Shown here: piece after piece, positions 44,916-52,119 of the stretch
Layout of the letters: each line of letters starts with the position of its first letter
Numbering within the stretch: the stretch's first letter is position 1
Assembly (NCBI RefSeq): GCF_007676705.1
Contig: NZ_VEBF01000002.1
Span: 124,001-188,000 of the forward strand
DNA length: 64,000 nucleotides
Reading direction: 5' to 3'
Origin: Paenibacillus xylanexedens
GTDB taxonomy: Bacteria; Bacillota; Bacilli; Paenibacillales; Paenibacillaceae
The notes under the pieces: generated by a model
What the model saw: only the letters and a program-made list of their open reading frames with translations
What the model was told of the DNA's origin: nothing
The model's database searches: none
Made by a program: the position numbers and the translations under genes

Positions 44916-45038
44916 ACGGAAATAAATTAACTTCCTAGCTATCTCCAACTTTTTAGTAATTTACTCCGTTATATCTAGTAGACCTAAAGAAGATTTCCCA
45001 TTCATTAGGAATATAACAGGAAAAGGAGTCTTCAATCC

Positions 45039-45515
45039 ATGAAAGGAAAAAAATTAGTATCGCTTTTGCTTGCAGGAGTTGTGGCTGGTTCTATTTTAGT
45101 GGCATCGACTACAACTGCGGAAAGAGTCGTTGCACAAACTCCGATGGAAGCAGCAACTGAGTACTATGATGCTTACATTGCTAGGGATGCAGAGGGAATG
45201 ATGTTCTATTCAAAAGATATAAACTATTTGGATGAGAAAAGTCGTGAAGAAGGATATGTAAAGGATTTCAAAACCAATCCTACTACTGGGTATGAAATTG
45301 TTGGAAGCAAACAGATCAATAGTAATGAAGTTGAGATTTCAGTGATCGAAAAGTATGCAGGACAAGGCTACGAACAGTCACCACCACTCCCTTATAAAGT
45401 TTTTAAAAGCGACAATGGGTGGAAGGTTTTAGTAGAACCCCTAGAAATCAATACAGCGACAGGTGAAGTCACTAAAGGTACGCCGATTCACCAAAGGAAG
45501 TATACGGATAATTAG
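45039..45515 (+). CDS. Secreted hypothetical protein, NTF2-like
   Basis: 158 residues with a signal peptide (KLVSLLLAGVVAGSILVAS, cleavage near TTAERVVAQ). The mature domain, TPMEAATEYYDAYIARDAEG, then NSNEVEISVIEKYAGQGYEQ and LPYKVFKSDNGWKVLVEP, has the cone-shaped NTF2/DUF4878-like order of helix and strands. Expected to act outside the cell; role unknown. AAAAGGAGTCTTCAATCC precedes ATG 45039. It faces the DUF3221-like gene. Confidence 0.7.
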   Translation: MKGKKLVSLLLAGVVAGSILVASTTTAERVVAQTPMEAATEYYDAYIARDAEGMMFYSKDINYLDEKSREEGYVKDFKTNPTTGYEIVGSKQINSNEVEISVIEKYAGQGYEQSPPLPYKVFKSDNGWKVLVEPLEINTATGEVTKGTPIHQRKYTDN

Positions 45516-45626
45516 CTTTGCATTTGAACACGTGACCTGTTCTATTCACATATTCTGAACATAACATATCCGGGTACTTCTCGCTCTTGTGGATCCCCAC
45601 AATAGCGTTCTACACTATAAATGATA

Positions 45627-45971
45627 CTAGTTCTTGATTCTAACGGTAGCAGTGGCTTGAGAAGGATACGACTTTTTAATTGGTCCTGTAATACTTAAAT
45701 CAACATTATCACCTATTACTATGGTGTCATACACTTCTGAGTTTTTAAGCGTTATCCAAATTGCATCAAGTGTGTTTTGTTCGAAAATTTGCGATATTGA
45801 GATATTGCCAGTCTCAGGGGTATGCTTAACTACTAATATTTTATGATCTTCTTTTCCAATGACATATCCATTTGAACGATCCCATTTCTCAGGGTTGGTT
45901 GATTCGTTGCCAGAGCAACCGATTATAAACAATAAAAGAAAAGGCACTACAAGTAGACTCCACTTTTTCAT
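45627..45971 (-). CDS. DUF3221-like lipoprotein
   Basis: 114 residues; LLVVPFLLLFIIGCSGNES is signal and lipobox. The mature domain (NGYVIGKEDHKILVVKHTPE, then SEVYDTIVIGDNVDLSITGP) resembles the lipoprotein at 28375 in length and layout. TAGGAGGACTATTA precedes ATG 45971 on the reverse strand. Unknown function at the outer face of the membrane. Confidence 0.7.
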   Translation of the reverse strand: MKKWSLLVVPFLLLFIIGCSGNESTNPEKWDRSNGYVIGKEDHKILVVKHTPETGNISISQIFEQNTLDAIWITLKNSEVYDTIVIGDNVDLSITGPIKKSYPSQATATVRIKN

Positions 45972-46148
45972 TAATAGTCCTCCTAATGTGTTTTCCTTAC
46001 CAATTGACGTTCTCTCCCCGTTGGATGTTGCTTTATAATGAGGTCAAACTACAGATATTGTAAACTTTATACACCTTGAGACGACATTTCAAATAACTTT
46101 AAGAGAAGCTCAAGACGGGGAGGATTTGTATTCACGTAATTATCTTAA

Positions 46149-46703
46149 ATGAGAGTTGTGAGAATTATAAAATTTGTTATCACTATATTTGTGATCTATC
46201 TTCTTGGTTTGCTTAACTTTGTGACTGTAAAATTTTTCGGGAGTTTCCAGGCAGTTCAAAAAAGAATCGATCATGTGCTTCTGCAAAGAGAACAGTATGG
46301 GATATGGAACATTTCATTGGAACCTTTTCAGTCAATTTCTTCTTCAATTGCTTCATTCATTCGTGATCCAACTTTGGGGATAGTAACTTTATTTTTAATT
46401 GGCAACGTATTGATATTTGTACCACTAGGTTTTTTATTACCCTTACTGTTGAAAAATTCTTTCTACATTAAAACAATGATGATCTCATTGGGCATTATTG
46501 TTAGCATTGAAATAATTCAATTTGTGACTTGTCTTGGAATTGCAGATGTAGAAGATGTGCTGCTTAACATGCTGGGTAGTATGATAGGCTATTTTACTTT
46601 TTTTTGGGCTGAAAAACGGTTTGCTATCAACCAGAAGATTCATTCCTCTATGCAATTAAGTAAGCGTAAGAAGCGAAACAAACCGAAAATTCCAGTAGTA
46701 TGA
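46149..46703 (+). CDS. VanZ-family membrane protein
   Basis: 184 residues with about four to five membrane helices: IIKFVITIFVIYLLGLLNF, IVTLFLIGNVLIFVPLGFLL and MISLGIIVSIEIIQFVTCLG. GNVLIFVPLGFLLPLL and the last helix with DVEDVLLNMLGSMIGYF are the hallmark of the VanZ-like family, named after the teicoplanin resistance protein; most members have unknown roles. No glycopeptide-resistance genes are nearby, so resistance should not be inferred. A basic tail (SKRKKRNKPK) ends the protein. Confidence 0.8.
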   Translation: MRVVRIIKFVITIFVIYLLGLLNFVTVKFFGSFQAVQKRIDHVLLQREQYGIWNISLEPFQSISSSIASFIRDPTLGIVTLFLIGNVLIFVPLGFLLPLLLKNSFYIKTMMISLGIIVSIEIIQFVTCLGIADVEDVLLNMLGSMIGYFTFFWAEKRFAINQKIHSSMQLSKRKKRNKPKIPVV

Positions 46704-46783
46704 TTCAAAACACAGGCAAGTCTGAACTAGACAAAATGGATTTCTGAATGCATACACTAACTAGGATTGAGGAGCGACCTCCA

Positions 46784-47185
46784 ATGAAAAAATTCTTTAT
46801 TAGTTCGGCATTAATAATTACTTTGTCAGCAGGAACTGCATTGAGTATTTATGCTAGTAATTATTATGATGAGGGTAAAACTGATGCGCCATCGAGTCCT
46901 ACTACTCACAACGAAATAAATACTGATAAGGAAATGAAAATCACTGACGTTAATAACCCAAACAATCCATACGTTACACCTTCAGTGGAATTATCAGAAG
47001 AGGATATTAAGAGAGGTCAAGAAAGTCTCGACATTATAATTAATCCTTTCGGAACTTTTAATAAGGTAGCCAAGAAGGACTCCTCCATTTCCGAAGAGGA
47101 AACAGTTGATAACTTAGATGATGTCACTGCTGATACAGAACAGATTCTCCATCACGGCAATTACTTTGTAAAAAGCGATTCCTAG
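46784..47185 (+). CDS. Secreted hypothetical protein
   Basis: 133 residues from ATG 46784, with GAGGAG nine bases upstream; the ATG at 46748 lacks a site. Signal peptide KKFFISSALIITLSAGTALS, followed by a low-complexity acidic mature part (DAPSSPTTHNEINTDKEMKI, LSEEDIKRGQESLDIIINPF). No known domain. The ribosome binding site lies in a small dyad (GAGGAGCGACCTCC), which could reduce translation. A family B copy starts just after the stop. Confidence 0.55.
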   Translation: MKKFFISSALIITLSAGTALSIYASNYYDEGKTDAPSSPTTHNEINTDKEMKITDVNNPNNPYVTPSVELSEEDIKRGQESLDIIINPFGTFNKVAKKDSSISEEETVDNLDDVTADTEQILHHGNYFVKSDS

Positions 47186-47196
47186 CTTACTAAGCC

Positions 47197-47300
47197 TCAT
47201 TAAGCTAACGGGAAACGTTAGCTCAGTAGAACCAAAGGAGGCAGCAGATCAACATCATGATCGGCTGCCTTTATTCAACTAACGGGCAGGTTAATTTAAC
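47197..47300. repeat. Family B repeat, full length, adjoining a parA fragment
   Basis: AGCTAACGGGAAACGTTAGC (perfect), GGCAGCAGATC...GATCGGCTGCC and AACTAACGGGCAGGTTAATT. Coding sequence of a ParA protein starts directly after it. Confidence 0.85.
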
Positions 47301-47420
47301 ATGACCCGTACAGCATCTATAGGGCGTTTATCCATCAATGGGTTTCAAGATAACCCGGAATTGAATCAAGGATTGAAACTGTACAGAGAATTCGTAAAGG
47401 AGCTGATTCAACGTGTCTAA
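47301..47420 (+). pseudogene. ParA-type ATPase, last 39 codons
   Basis: Reads ASIGRLSINGFQDNPELNQG then LKLYREFVKELIQRV and stops, as the C-terminal helix region of ParA proteins on Firmicute plasmids. Everything before, including the Walker motifs, is absent; the family B repeat takes its place. The stop overlaps the start of the next gene by eight bases, the normal arrangement in a par operon. Confidence 0.65.
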
Positions 47421-47652
47421 GATGGATGAATTGAAAAACAAAATTAGAAGCACATCGAGCAGCAGCGTTCATCCAGAACTTATTGATTCTTCTACAGAAG
47501 TCCAAACGACTCCTAAGCCTAAAAAGAATAAGTTTGAAGAACTACATCAAAGGGATACCGTTTGGATCGAGAATGAATTGAAAAAAAGACTGGATAATGA
47601 GAGCGCCGCAAATGGTCGAGGCGAAAAAAACCGAATCATTAACGAAGCATAA
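47413..47652 (+). CDS. Ribbon-helix-helix partition-type protein (ParB-like partner), possibly truncated
   Basis: 79 residues from GTG 47413 after AAAGGAGCTGATTCAAC. A flexible N-terminus is followed by FEELHQRDTVWIENELKKRL and GRGEKNRIINEA, which resembles the start of a ribbon-helix-helix fold (beta strand, then helix, then helix). Full proteins of this kind usually continue a dozen residues beyond NEA. With the ParA tail it forms the remnant of a plasmid partition operon. Confidence 0.6.
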   Translation: MSKMDELKNKIRSTSSSSVHPELIDSSTEVQTTPKPKKNKFEELHQRDTVWIENELKKRLDNESAANGRGEKNRIINEA

Positions 47653-48017
47653 AGGCGTTACTTTTCTACCAACTAATTATGATTAGTATACGTTTATGTT
47701 TCATTATTTTCGATTACTTCTCGCTGACCCATTAAAATTATTAGGGGGAATATAGCTTTTGACGCGCGTCTTGATGAGCTTCAAAACATTCAACGCAAGC
47801 TTGATTCGATTTGCGAGAACCTTTAGATTGCGTAAACATAAACGTATACGTGTACGTATACAAGATATTCAACCTACACGGGGTAGTACCAGCGAAGCTG
47901 ACACCACCCGCAAAGTAGATGTAATTAATGGGGAATTCATTGATAACCTCGCTATATTCCTGCTGGCCATCAGTGATTGCAAGCTTTGAATAGACTTCCA
48001 ACGACTTGCGGCTTTCG
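47653..48017. other. Gene-free stretch
   Basis: A frame tail at 47750-47827 (DARLDELQNIQRKLDSICEN) looks like the end of a coiled-coil protein I cannot name. CGTATACGTGTACGTATAC at 47847 is a near-palindrome that could be an operator. Confidence 0.35.
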
Positions 48018-48048
48018 TTGACTTAGAGTGCGCTCTAAGATGTAAGAT
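48018..48048 (+). promoter_or_regulatory. MerR-type promoter with operator in a 19-bp spacer
   Basis: TTGACT at 48018 and TAAGAT at 48043 are separated by 19 bases. The dyad CTTAGAGTGCGCTCTAAG fills the spacer. An over-long spacer containing the dyad is the signature of MerR-activated promoters. Confidence 0.78.
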
Positions 48049-48061
48049 GTGAACATACACT

Positions 48062-48460
48062 ATGGACAAATATTTAAGCATCCAAGACATTTCCAACCTT
48101 ACCGGCATCAGTGCATACACCTTGCGTTACTACGAAAAAAACGGTCTGATTCATGCAATAGAGAGGGGTTCGAACGGTCGCCGCCAATATTCTGCAAACG
48201 ATTTAGCATGGATTCGTTTTTTGGTAAGGCTCCGAACAACTGGAATGACCATTCGACAAATGCAACAGATCGCTGACTTGAGAAGACAAGGTTCCGCTAC
48301 GACCAAAGAAAGGATAATTCTGTTGGAAGTCCATAAGAACAAGTTAGCGGAACAGATCGAGAGGCTTCAAGAACATTATAAAGTCATTAACGAAAAAGTA
48401 GAGATTTACCGCCAAAGAGAATTAGAGAACCCACAACTGGAGGTAGCTGTTGAGCAATGA
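48062..48460 (+). CDS. MerR-family transcriptional regulator
   Basis: 132 residues. The N-terminal winged helix is typical (LSIQDISNLTGISAYTLRYY, then EKNGLIHAIERGSNGRRQYS), followed by WIRFLVRLRTTGMTIRQMQQ and a long dimer coiled coil. No cysteine cluster for metals is present, so it belongs with the aldehyde/oxidative-stress type (AdhR/YfmP-like). A fitting promoter precedes it, so it probably controls itself. Its target gene, usually a short-chain or aldo/keto reductase next door, is missing here; only gene fragments follow. Confidence 0.87.
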   Translation: MDKYLSIQDISNLTGISAYTLRYYEKNGLIHAIERGSNGRRQYSANDLAWIRFLVRLRTTGMTIRQMQQIADLRRQGSATTKERIILLEVHKNKLAEQIERLQEHYKVINEKVEIYRQRELENPQLEVAVEQ

Positions 48461-48469
48461 ACTCACCAT

Positions 48470-48640
48470 ATGAAATTGGAAAATTGGGAACCACCTCGTA
48501 CAGCAGTTGGTGTGAAGAATCGTGTTGGTCGCCTTAAGGCACTAGGGAATGCAGTAAATCCGTTACAGATTTATCCGGTAATAGCTGCGATAAGTCATAT
48601 TCATGCCGCGAGATGCTTTTTTATTGGGAAAATGAAATGA
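48470..48640 (+). pseudogene. DNA (cytosine-5) methyltransferase, C-terminal fragment
   Basis: A 56-codon frame contains KNRVGRLKALGNAVNPLQIY and PVIAAISHI, the last motif (GNAV) of phage-type C5 methyltransferases. All catalytic motifs are missing. Probably a leftover from a prophage or restriction system. Confidence 0.65.
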
Positions 48641-48789
48641 AGCAGCGGGGGTTCAAACGGCTGATGACCTCGACGATGTCCAATGAAGGGGCGCAGCATT
48701 TTTACAGAAAACTGGGGTGCCGGTATGCCGGCGGACTGCTGCTTAACGATGAACCATTGGAGATTTTGCTGGCCAAAACAATACTGTAA
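48622..48789 (+). pseudogene. GNAT acetyltransferase, C-terminal fragment
   Basis: Reads YWENEMKQRGFKRLMTSTMS and NEGAQHFYRKLGCRYAGGLL to a TAA at 48787; this is motif B of a GNAT protein without its acetyl-CoA loop. Higher G+C begins here and continues into the sigma factor operon. Confidence 0.65.
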
Positions 48790-48797
48790 TGTGCGGC

Positions 48798-48848
48798 AAA
48801 CGGGTGCTGTCCCTGTGAGGGCGATGCAGCCGTTTCTTTTTTTTTGTA
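48798..48848 (+). terminator. Terminator
   Basis: AAACGGGTGCTGTCCC and GGGCGATGCAGCCGTTT form a stem with small bulges, followed by a run of ten T. It ends the acetyltransferase remnant. Confidence 0.75.
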
Positions 48849-48923
48849 ATGGAACCGGGATACGGGCGTATTAACTGTTGAATTACTTGGCCAGGTAATA
48901 CATTGGCGAAAGGAGATTCTCAA

Positions 48924-49493
48924 GTGATGCAAGACCGCGCGCTGCTTCACCCTTTCATGCAGGAGGAGATCAGGGAAAAGACGGAAATAGACAGGTTGTT
49001 TACAGAGATTTTTGAAGCCTACTATAAACGGATTTTCAACTATATCGGCTATCGTGTGAGTAGCATTCATACGGTCGAGGATCTGACGAGTGTGGTATTT
49101 GAAAAGATATTAAGCAAGCTGGAGACGTATTCGCAGAATAAAGCTCCTTTTGAAGTATGGATGTTCGCCATCGCCAGAAATGTAGTGAATGACTACTACA
49201 GAAGGCAAAAAAGACAGCAGTTCTTCTCGCTGGAAGCAATCAAGGAGCTGGTATCAAGCAAAAAAGACCCGGAAAGCCTAATCCTGCGGGAAGAGCAGAG
49301 CGACAAACTGATTGGTGCGCTTAACAAACTGGATGAAAGAGAGCGGAATCTGGTGGCGCTAAAATTCGGAGCCTGTCTCCGGAACACGGAAATTGCCCAG
49401 ATTACCGGGTTGTCCGAAAGCAATATCGGAGTGATTCTCTACCGTGCCATGAAAAAACTGAAAGCTGAACTTGGGAGTGTGGATCAGTTATGA
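48924..49493 (+). CDS. ECF RNA polymerase sigma factor
   Basis: About 189 residues. Region 2 is YYKRIFNYIGYRVSSIHTVE plus DLTSVVFEKILSKLETY, and region 4 is LRNTEIAQITGLSESNIGVI. GTG 48924 lies eight bases after AAGGAG; ATG 48927 is an alternative. The stop overlaps the next start (ATGA), and the next gene encodes a membrane protein of anti-sigma design, so the pair should be co-regulated and translationally coupled. Directs RNA polymerase to an unknown envelope-stress regulon. Confidence 0.88.
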   Translation: MMQDRALLHPFMQEEIREKTEIDRLFTEIFEAYYKRIFNYIGYRVSSIHTVEDLTSVVFEKILSKLETYSQNKAPFEVWMFAIARNVVNDYYRRQKRQQFFSLEAIKELVSSKKDPESLILREEQSDKLIGALNKLDERERNLVALKFGACLRNTEIAQITGLSESNIGVILYRAMKKLKAELGSVDQL

Positions 49494-50371
49494 AAGTCAA
49501 AGGCAATAACGATAAGTTTTTGCGCGATATAGAGGCTTGTGAGCACGGTGCGGCTCCGGGGGGGCTGGCCGGTACAGAGGAAAACCGTGAACTGCTGGAG
49601 CTCGGCCAAGCGCTGTCCGGCAAAGATTTCAGCCAATATTCCAACCGCAGCGCCGTGCTGTTTAAAGTACGGGCCATGAACAATAAACAGGAGGCAAACA
49701 CAATGAAAAATAAACGCGGATTCAAACGTCCTGCCATCGCGCTGAGCGCTGTACTGGCTGGCGGAGTGCTGAGCATAACCATTGCCCAGCCTTCCTTTGC
49801 ACAGGATATAGTAGATAAAGTGCTGGCTTCGTTCAATCTGGGACATATTGAGGTGGCGCAGATAGAACCTCAGGCTCAACCGACGGAATCAACGGGCAAG
49901 CAGTCTTACAAAGCTGCCAAAGAGGGAGAGCAGTCTTACATAGCTGCCAAAGAGGGAGAGCAGGACCCGGACATCGCGGAGCATATACTCAGCATAAAGG
50001 ACACAACAAAGCTGGCCGACTATGCCGACTTTCCGGTAAAGCTCCCGCAGTATTTGCCAGAGGGATACGCCTTTGACAGAGCGGAATTCTATCGTGACGT
50101 GGAGGAGGTAAGCGGCAAATATGTCAATCTCCATTTTACAAACAAGGAGACAAAAGGCAGTATCTACATGCAGCAGCGGCTACCTGATGAAGAGAGTGCG
50201 TTCGAAACGGGTACAGACGGCAAGATTGAGGAATTGCAGTTGAACGGTGTTAAAGCGATCCTGATGGATGACAGAACGCTGCTTTGGGAAACCAAGGACG
50301 CACTGTATTCCCTCTCCAGTGGTAGTGTGAACAGAAGTGAAATCATCCGCATTGCCGAGTCGATCCGCTAA
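49490..50371 (+). CDS. Anti-sigma factor-like membrane protein, DUF4367-type
   Basis: 293 residues. A short cytosolic part (RELLELGQALSGKDFSQYSN) that should hold the sigma factor is followed by one membrane helix (RPAIALSAVLAGGVLSITIA). Outside lies a linker with a perfect-length 30-bp tandem repeat (SYKAAKEGEQ / SYIAAKEGEQ at 49901-49960), and then a DUF4367-like domain (YADFPVKLPQYLPEGYAFDR, MQQRLPDEESAF, LWETKDALYSLSSGSVNRSE). The typical zinc finger of many anti-sigma factors is missing. The outer domain likely senses a signal. A terminator follows at 50410. Confidence 0.8.
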   Translation: MKVKGNNDKFLRDIEACEHGAAPGGLAGTEENRELLELGQALSGKDFSQYSNRSAVLFKVRAMNNKQEANTMKNKRGFKRPAIALSAVLAGGVLSITIAQPSFAQDIVDKVLASFNLGHIEVAQIEPQAQPTESTGKQSYKAAKEGEQSYIAAKEGEQDPDIAEHILSIKDTTKLADYADFPVKLPQYLPEGYAFDRAEFYRDVEEVSGKYVNLHFTNKETKGSIYMQQRLPDEESAFETGTDGKIEELQLNGVKAILMDDRTLLWETKDALYSLSSGSVNRSEIIRIAESIR

Positions 50372-50409
50372 TTGTAAGATTCGCGGTATACTATCTTATA
50401 TTTCTACGA

Positions 50410-50453
50410 GAAACGGGAGCCGTCTGTAAAGGACGGCTTTGCCGTTTCTTTTT
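50410..50453 (+). terminator. Intrinsic terminator
   Basis: GAAACGGGAGCCGTC and GACGGCTTTGCCGTTTC followed by TTTTT, at the end of the sigma/anti-sigma operon. Confidence 0.85.
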
Positions 50454-50525
50454 GCGTCCAGCCCATTTCAGCCTCGTAAGGGAACTGCTTCAAAAGAAGG
50501 CGGAATATACCAGTAAAAGGGGGCG

Positions 50526-50732
50526 ATGAGTATATCTAAACTCTATTTGTTTTCTTATAAACCTAAAAATGAAGGATGGACTGAGGAGTGTATAAACTTT
50601 CATCTTGATAATCTATTTGAGGTCAAACATCTTCATGACAGAGTGTATTTAATTAAAACAGCCGATGATATTGATTTGTTAGATAAGTACCTTCTTGAGT
50701 GCCTACGTACGCGATCGTTAAAATCTTTCTGA
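50526..50732 (+). CDS. Small hypothetical protein
   Basis: 68 residues from ATG 50526 after AAAGGGGGCG. Soluble, with LYLFSYKPKNEGWTEECINF and VYLIKTADDIDLLDKYLLEC; a compact alpha/beta pattern. Not recognised. Confidence 0.5.
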   Translation: MSISKLYLFSYKPKNEGWTEECINFHLDNLFEVKHLHDRVYLIKTADDIDLLDKYLLECLRTRSLKSF

Positions 50733-51026
50733 AATGCATTTGCGATTATAGCAAATGCAAAGGTATGCGGCAGCACTGAAATATGAGATAAACTCCTGAT
50801 CTAAAACAAATTGGTGAAGTGGTCAAGACGCCGGAGAGTAGCATATTACTTAAAATTAGACAGACACAGTTAATACCTAGTCACTTGACTGGGTATTTTT
50901 TGTTTGATTAACGAACATATATTTGAGGGGCCTGAGAGAAATCGGATAGAAGCGGTTTTCGTTATAGTAAAGAGCTTTTGTACATAATATAGAATTTAAC
51001 ATTTAGGGGATGGGTGGCAATGGAAC
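50733..51026. other. Gene-free stretch with a terminator
   Basis: Contains only the hairpin at 50872-50903. GTGAAGTGGTCAAGACGCC at 50813 looks like a tRNA D-arm, but no acceptor stem or T-arm exists. Confidence 0.4.
50872..50903 (+). terminator. Intrinsic terminator
   Basis: AATACCTAGTCA and TGACTGGGTATT with TTTTTTG. Confidence 0.8.
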
Positions 51027-51184
51027 TGTCGAGGGACAAGAACATGGTCCCTTTAAAGTCGCTATTTTAGCGGCTTTTTTATTTTATCGGTACAAGTTCT
51101 TGTCCCAAGCCAAGGACAAGAACTTGTACCGATTACCGTAATGGACAAGAACATCGTCCGATTGCCGATTAGATGTGTACTTAA
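51027..51184. repeat. Family A repeat, full length (158 bp)
   Basis: TGTCGAGGGACAAGAACATG to GATTAGATGTGTACTTAA with intact stem (GGTACAAGTTCTTGTCC, loop CAAGCCAA, complement). Confidence 0.9.
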
Positions 51185-51391
51185 GTAAAAAGTACATAAG
51201 CCCTCATTAGTACCAAATAATTTTATATAAGAACATTCACATTAAAATATATTACTTATGTAACATTTCTCAAAGAAAGACTTTTAAATTATAGTTCTCT
51301 TTTTTGTCTCAGACTCTCAATAAAAACAGGTAGTTATCTGGATAAGCTTAATTGAGCGAGTAAATGAAATAATAATTGCTTCTCGATCGTG

Positions 51392-51409
51392 TATGCGATA
51401 TATTGCATA
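51392..51409. promoter_or_regulatory. Possible GntR operator
   Basis: TATGCGATATATTGCATA is a palindrome with one mismatch, located 30 bases before the GntR-type gene start. Candidate autoregulatory site. Confidence 0.45.
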
Positions 51410-51438
51410 TAAGAATAATTGTAATGAGGATGAAAACA

Positions 51439-52104
51439 ATGCCAATACCTAAAGATTTTTCCTTACCAGTCCGTATGTCCGCAAAAGAAAGAGCGTTTTC
51501 TCAGATTCAGCGATGGATCATTGATGGAACACTGCAACCAGGTGAAAAGCTTATTGATGCGGAAATGGCTGAATCGCTTGGAGTCAGCCGGACACCGATT
51601 CGGGAGGCATTTCAGTTACTCGAAGTTCAAGGCCTCGTGTCCATGCATCCAGGAAAAGAAACAAAAGTAACGAATATTGAGAAAAACGATATTTTTAAGA
51701 TGTATTCAACGATGGCTGCTCTTCAGGCCTTAGCTGCTGAAATCACCGCCCAAACTATTGTTCCAGAACAGATCGAGAAACTAAGATCCATAAATTTGGA
51801 ATTCGCAAGTTCTATTAAAAATGGACAAGTTTATCAGGCTATGGAGGTGGACGAGCAATTTCATAATTATATTGTGGAGCTCTCAGATAATCCTTATGTA
51901 GCTACATTTAATACATCTCTTCAGATTCACATTAGGCGATTTAAATACGTATTTTTAAAACAACCTATTACGGCTACACTAGCTTCAGTTGAAGAACATG
52001 ATCAGATTATTAAAGCTTTTGAAGGCAAAAATAGCAACGATGCCCATAATTTAATGAAACAAAATTTTATTCGACCGATGCAGGAACTGAACGAAATACT
52101 TTGA
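51439..52104 (+). CDS. GntR-family (FadR/FCD) transcriptional regulator
   Basis: 221 residues from ATG 51439, which has GAGGATGAAAACA before it; starts upstream lack a site. Winged helix: KERAFSQIQRWIIDGTLQPG, then LIDAEMAESLGVSRTPIREA. The C-terminal all-helical FCD ligand domain follows (DIFKMYSTMAALQALAAEIT, HNYIVELSDNPY, EEHDQIIKAF). Such regulators respond to organic acids. Only 15 bases separate it from ilvD, so it probably controls this operon. Confidence 0.87.
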   Translation: MPIPKDFSLPVRMSAKERAFSQIQRWIIDGTLQPGEKLIDAEMAESLGVSRTPIREAFQLLEVQGLVSMHPGKETKVTNIEKNDIFKMYSTMAALQALAAEITAQTIVPEQIEKLRSINLEFASSIKNGQVYQAMEVDEQFHNYIVELSDNPYVATFNTSLQIHIRRFKYVFLKQPITATLASVEEHDQIIKAFEGKNSNDAHNLMKQNFIRPMQELNEIL

Positions 52105-52119
52105 AATGAGGGAAGAAAC

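Noticed and set aside
46149..46703. Glycopeptide resistance from VanZ similarity
   Set aside because: No vanHAX or regulatory genes are nearby; VanZ-like proteins are widespread with unrelated roles.
48683..48874. 63-codon plus-strand frame after the methyltransferase fragment
   Set aside because: It overlaps the GNAT remnant in another frame and runs through the terminator.
50813..50860. tRNA-like D-arm sequence GTGAAGTGGTCAAGACGCC
   Set aside because: No matching acceptor stem, anticodon arm or T-arm can be drawn nearby; the following hairpin is an ordinary terminator.
51185..51438. T-box leader before ilvD operon
   Set aside because: No T-box consensus, specifier loop or terminator is found in this interval.
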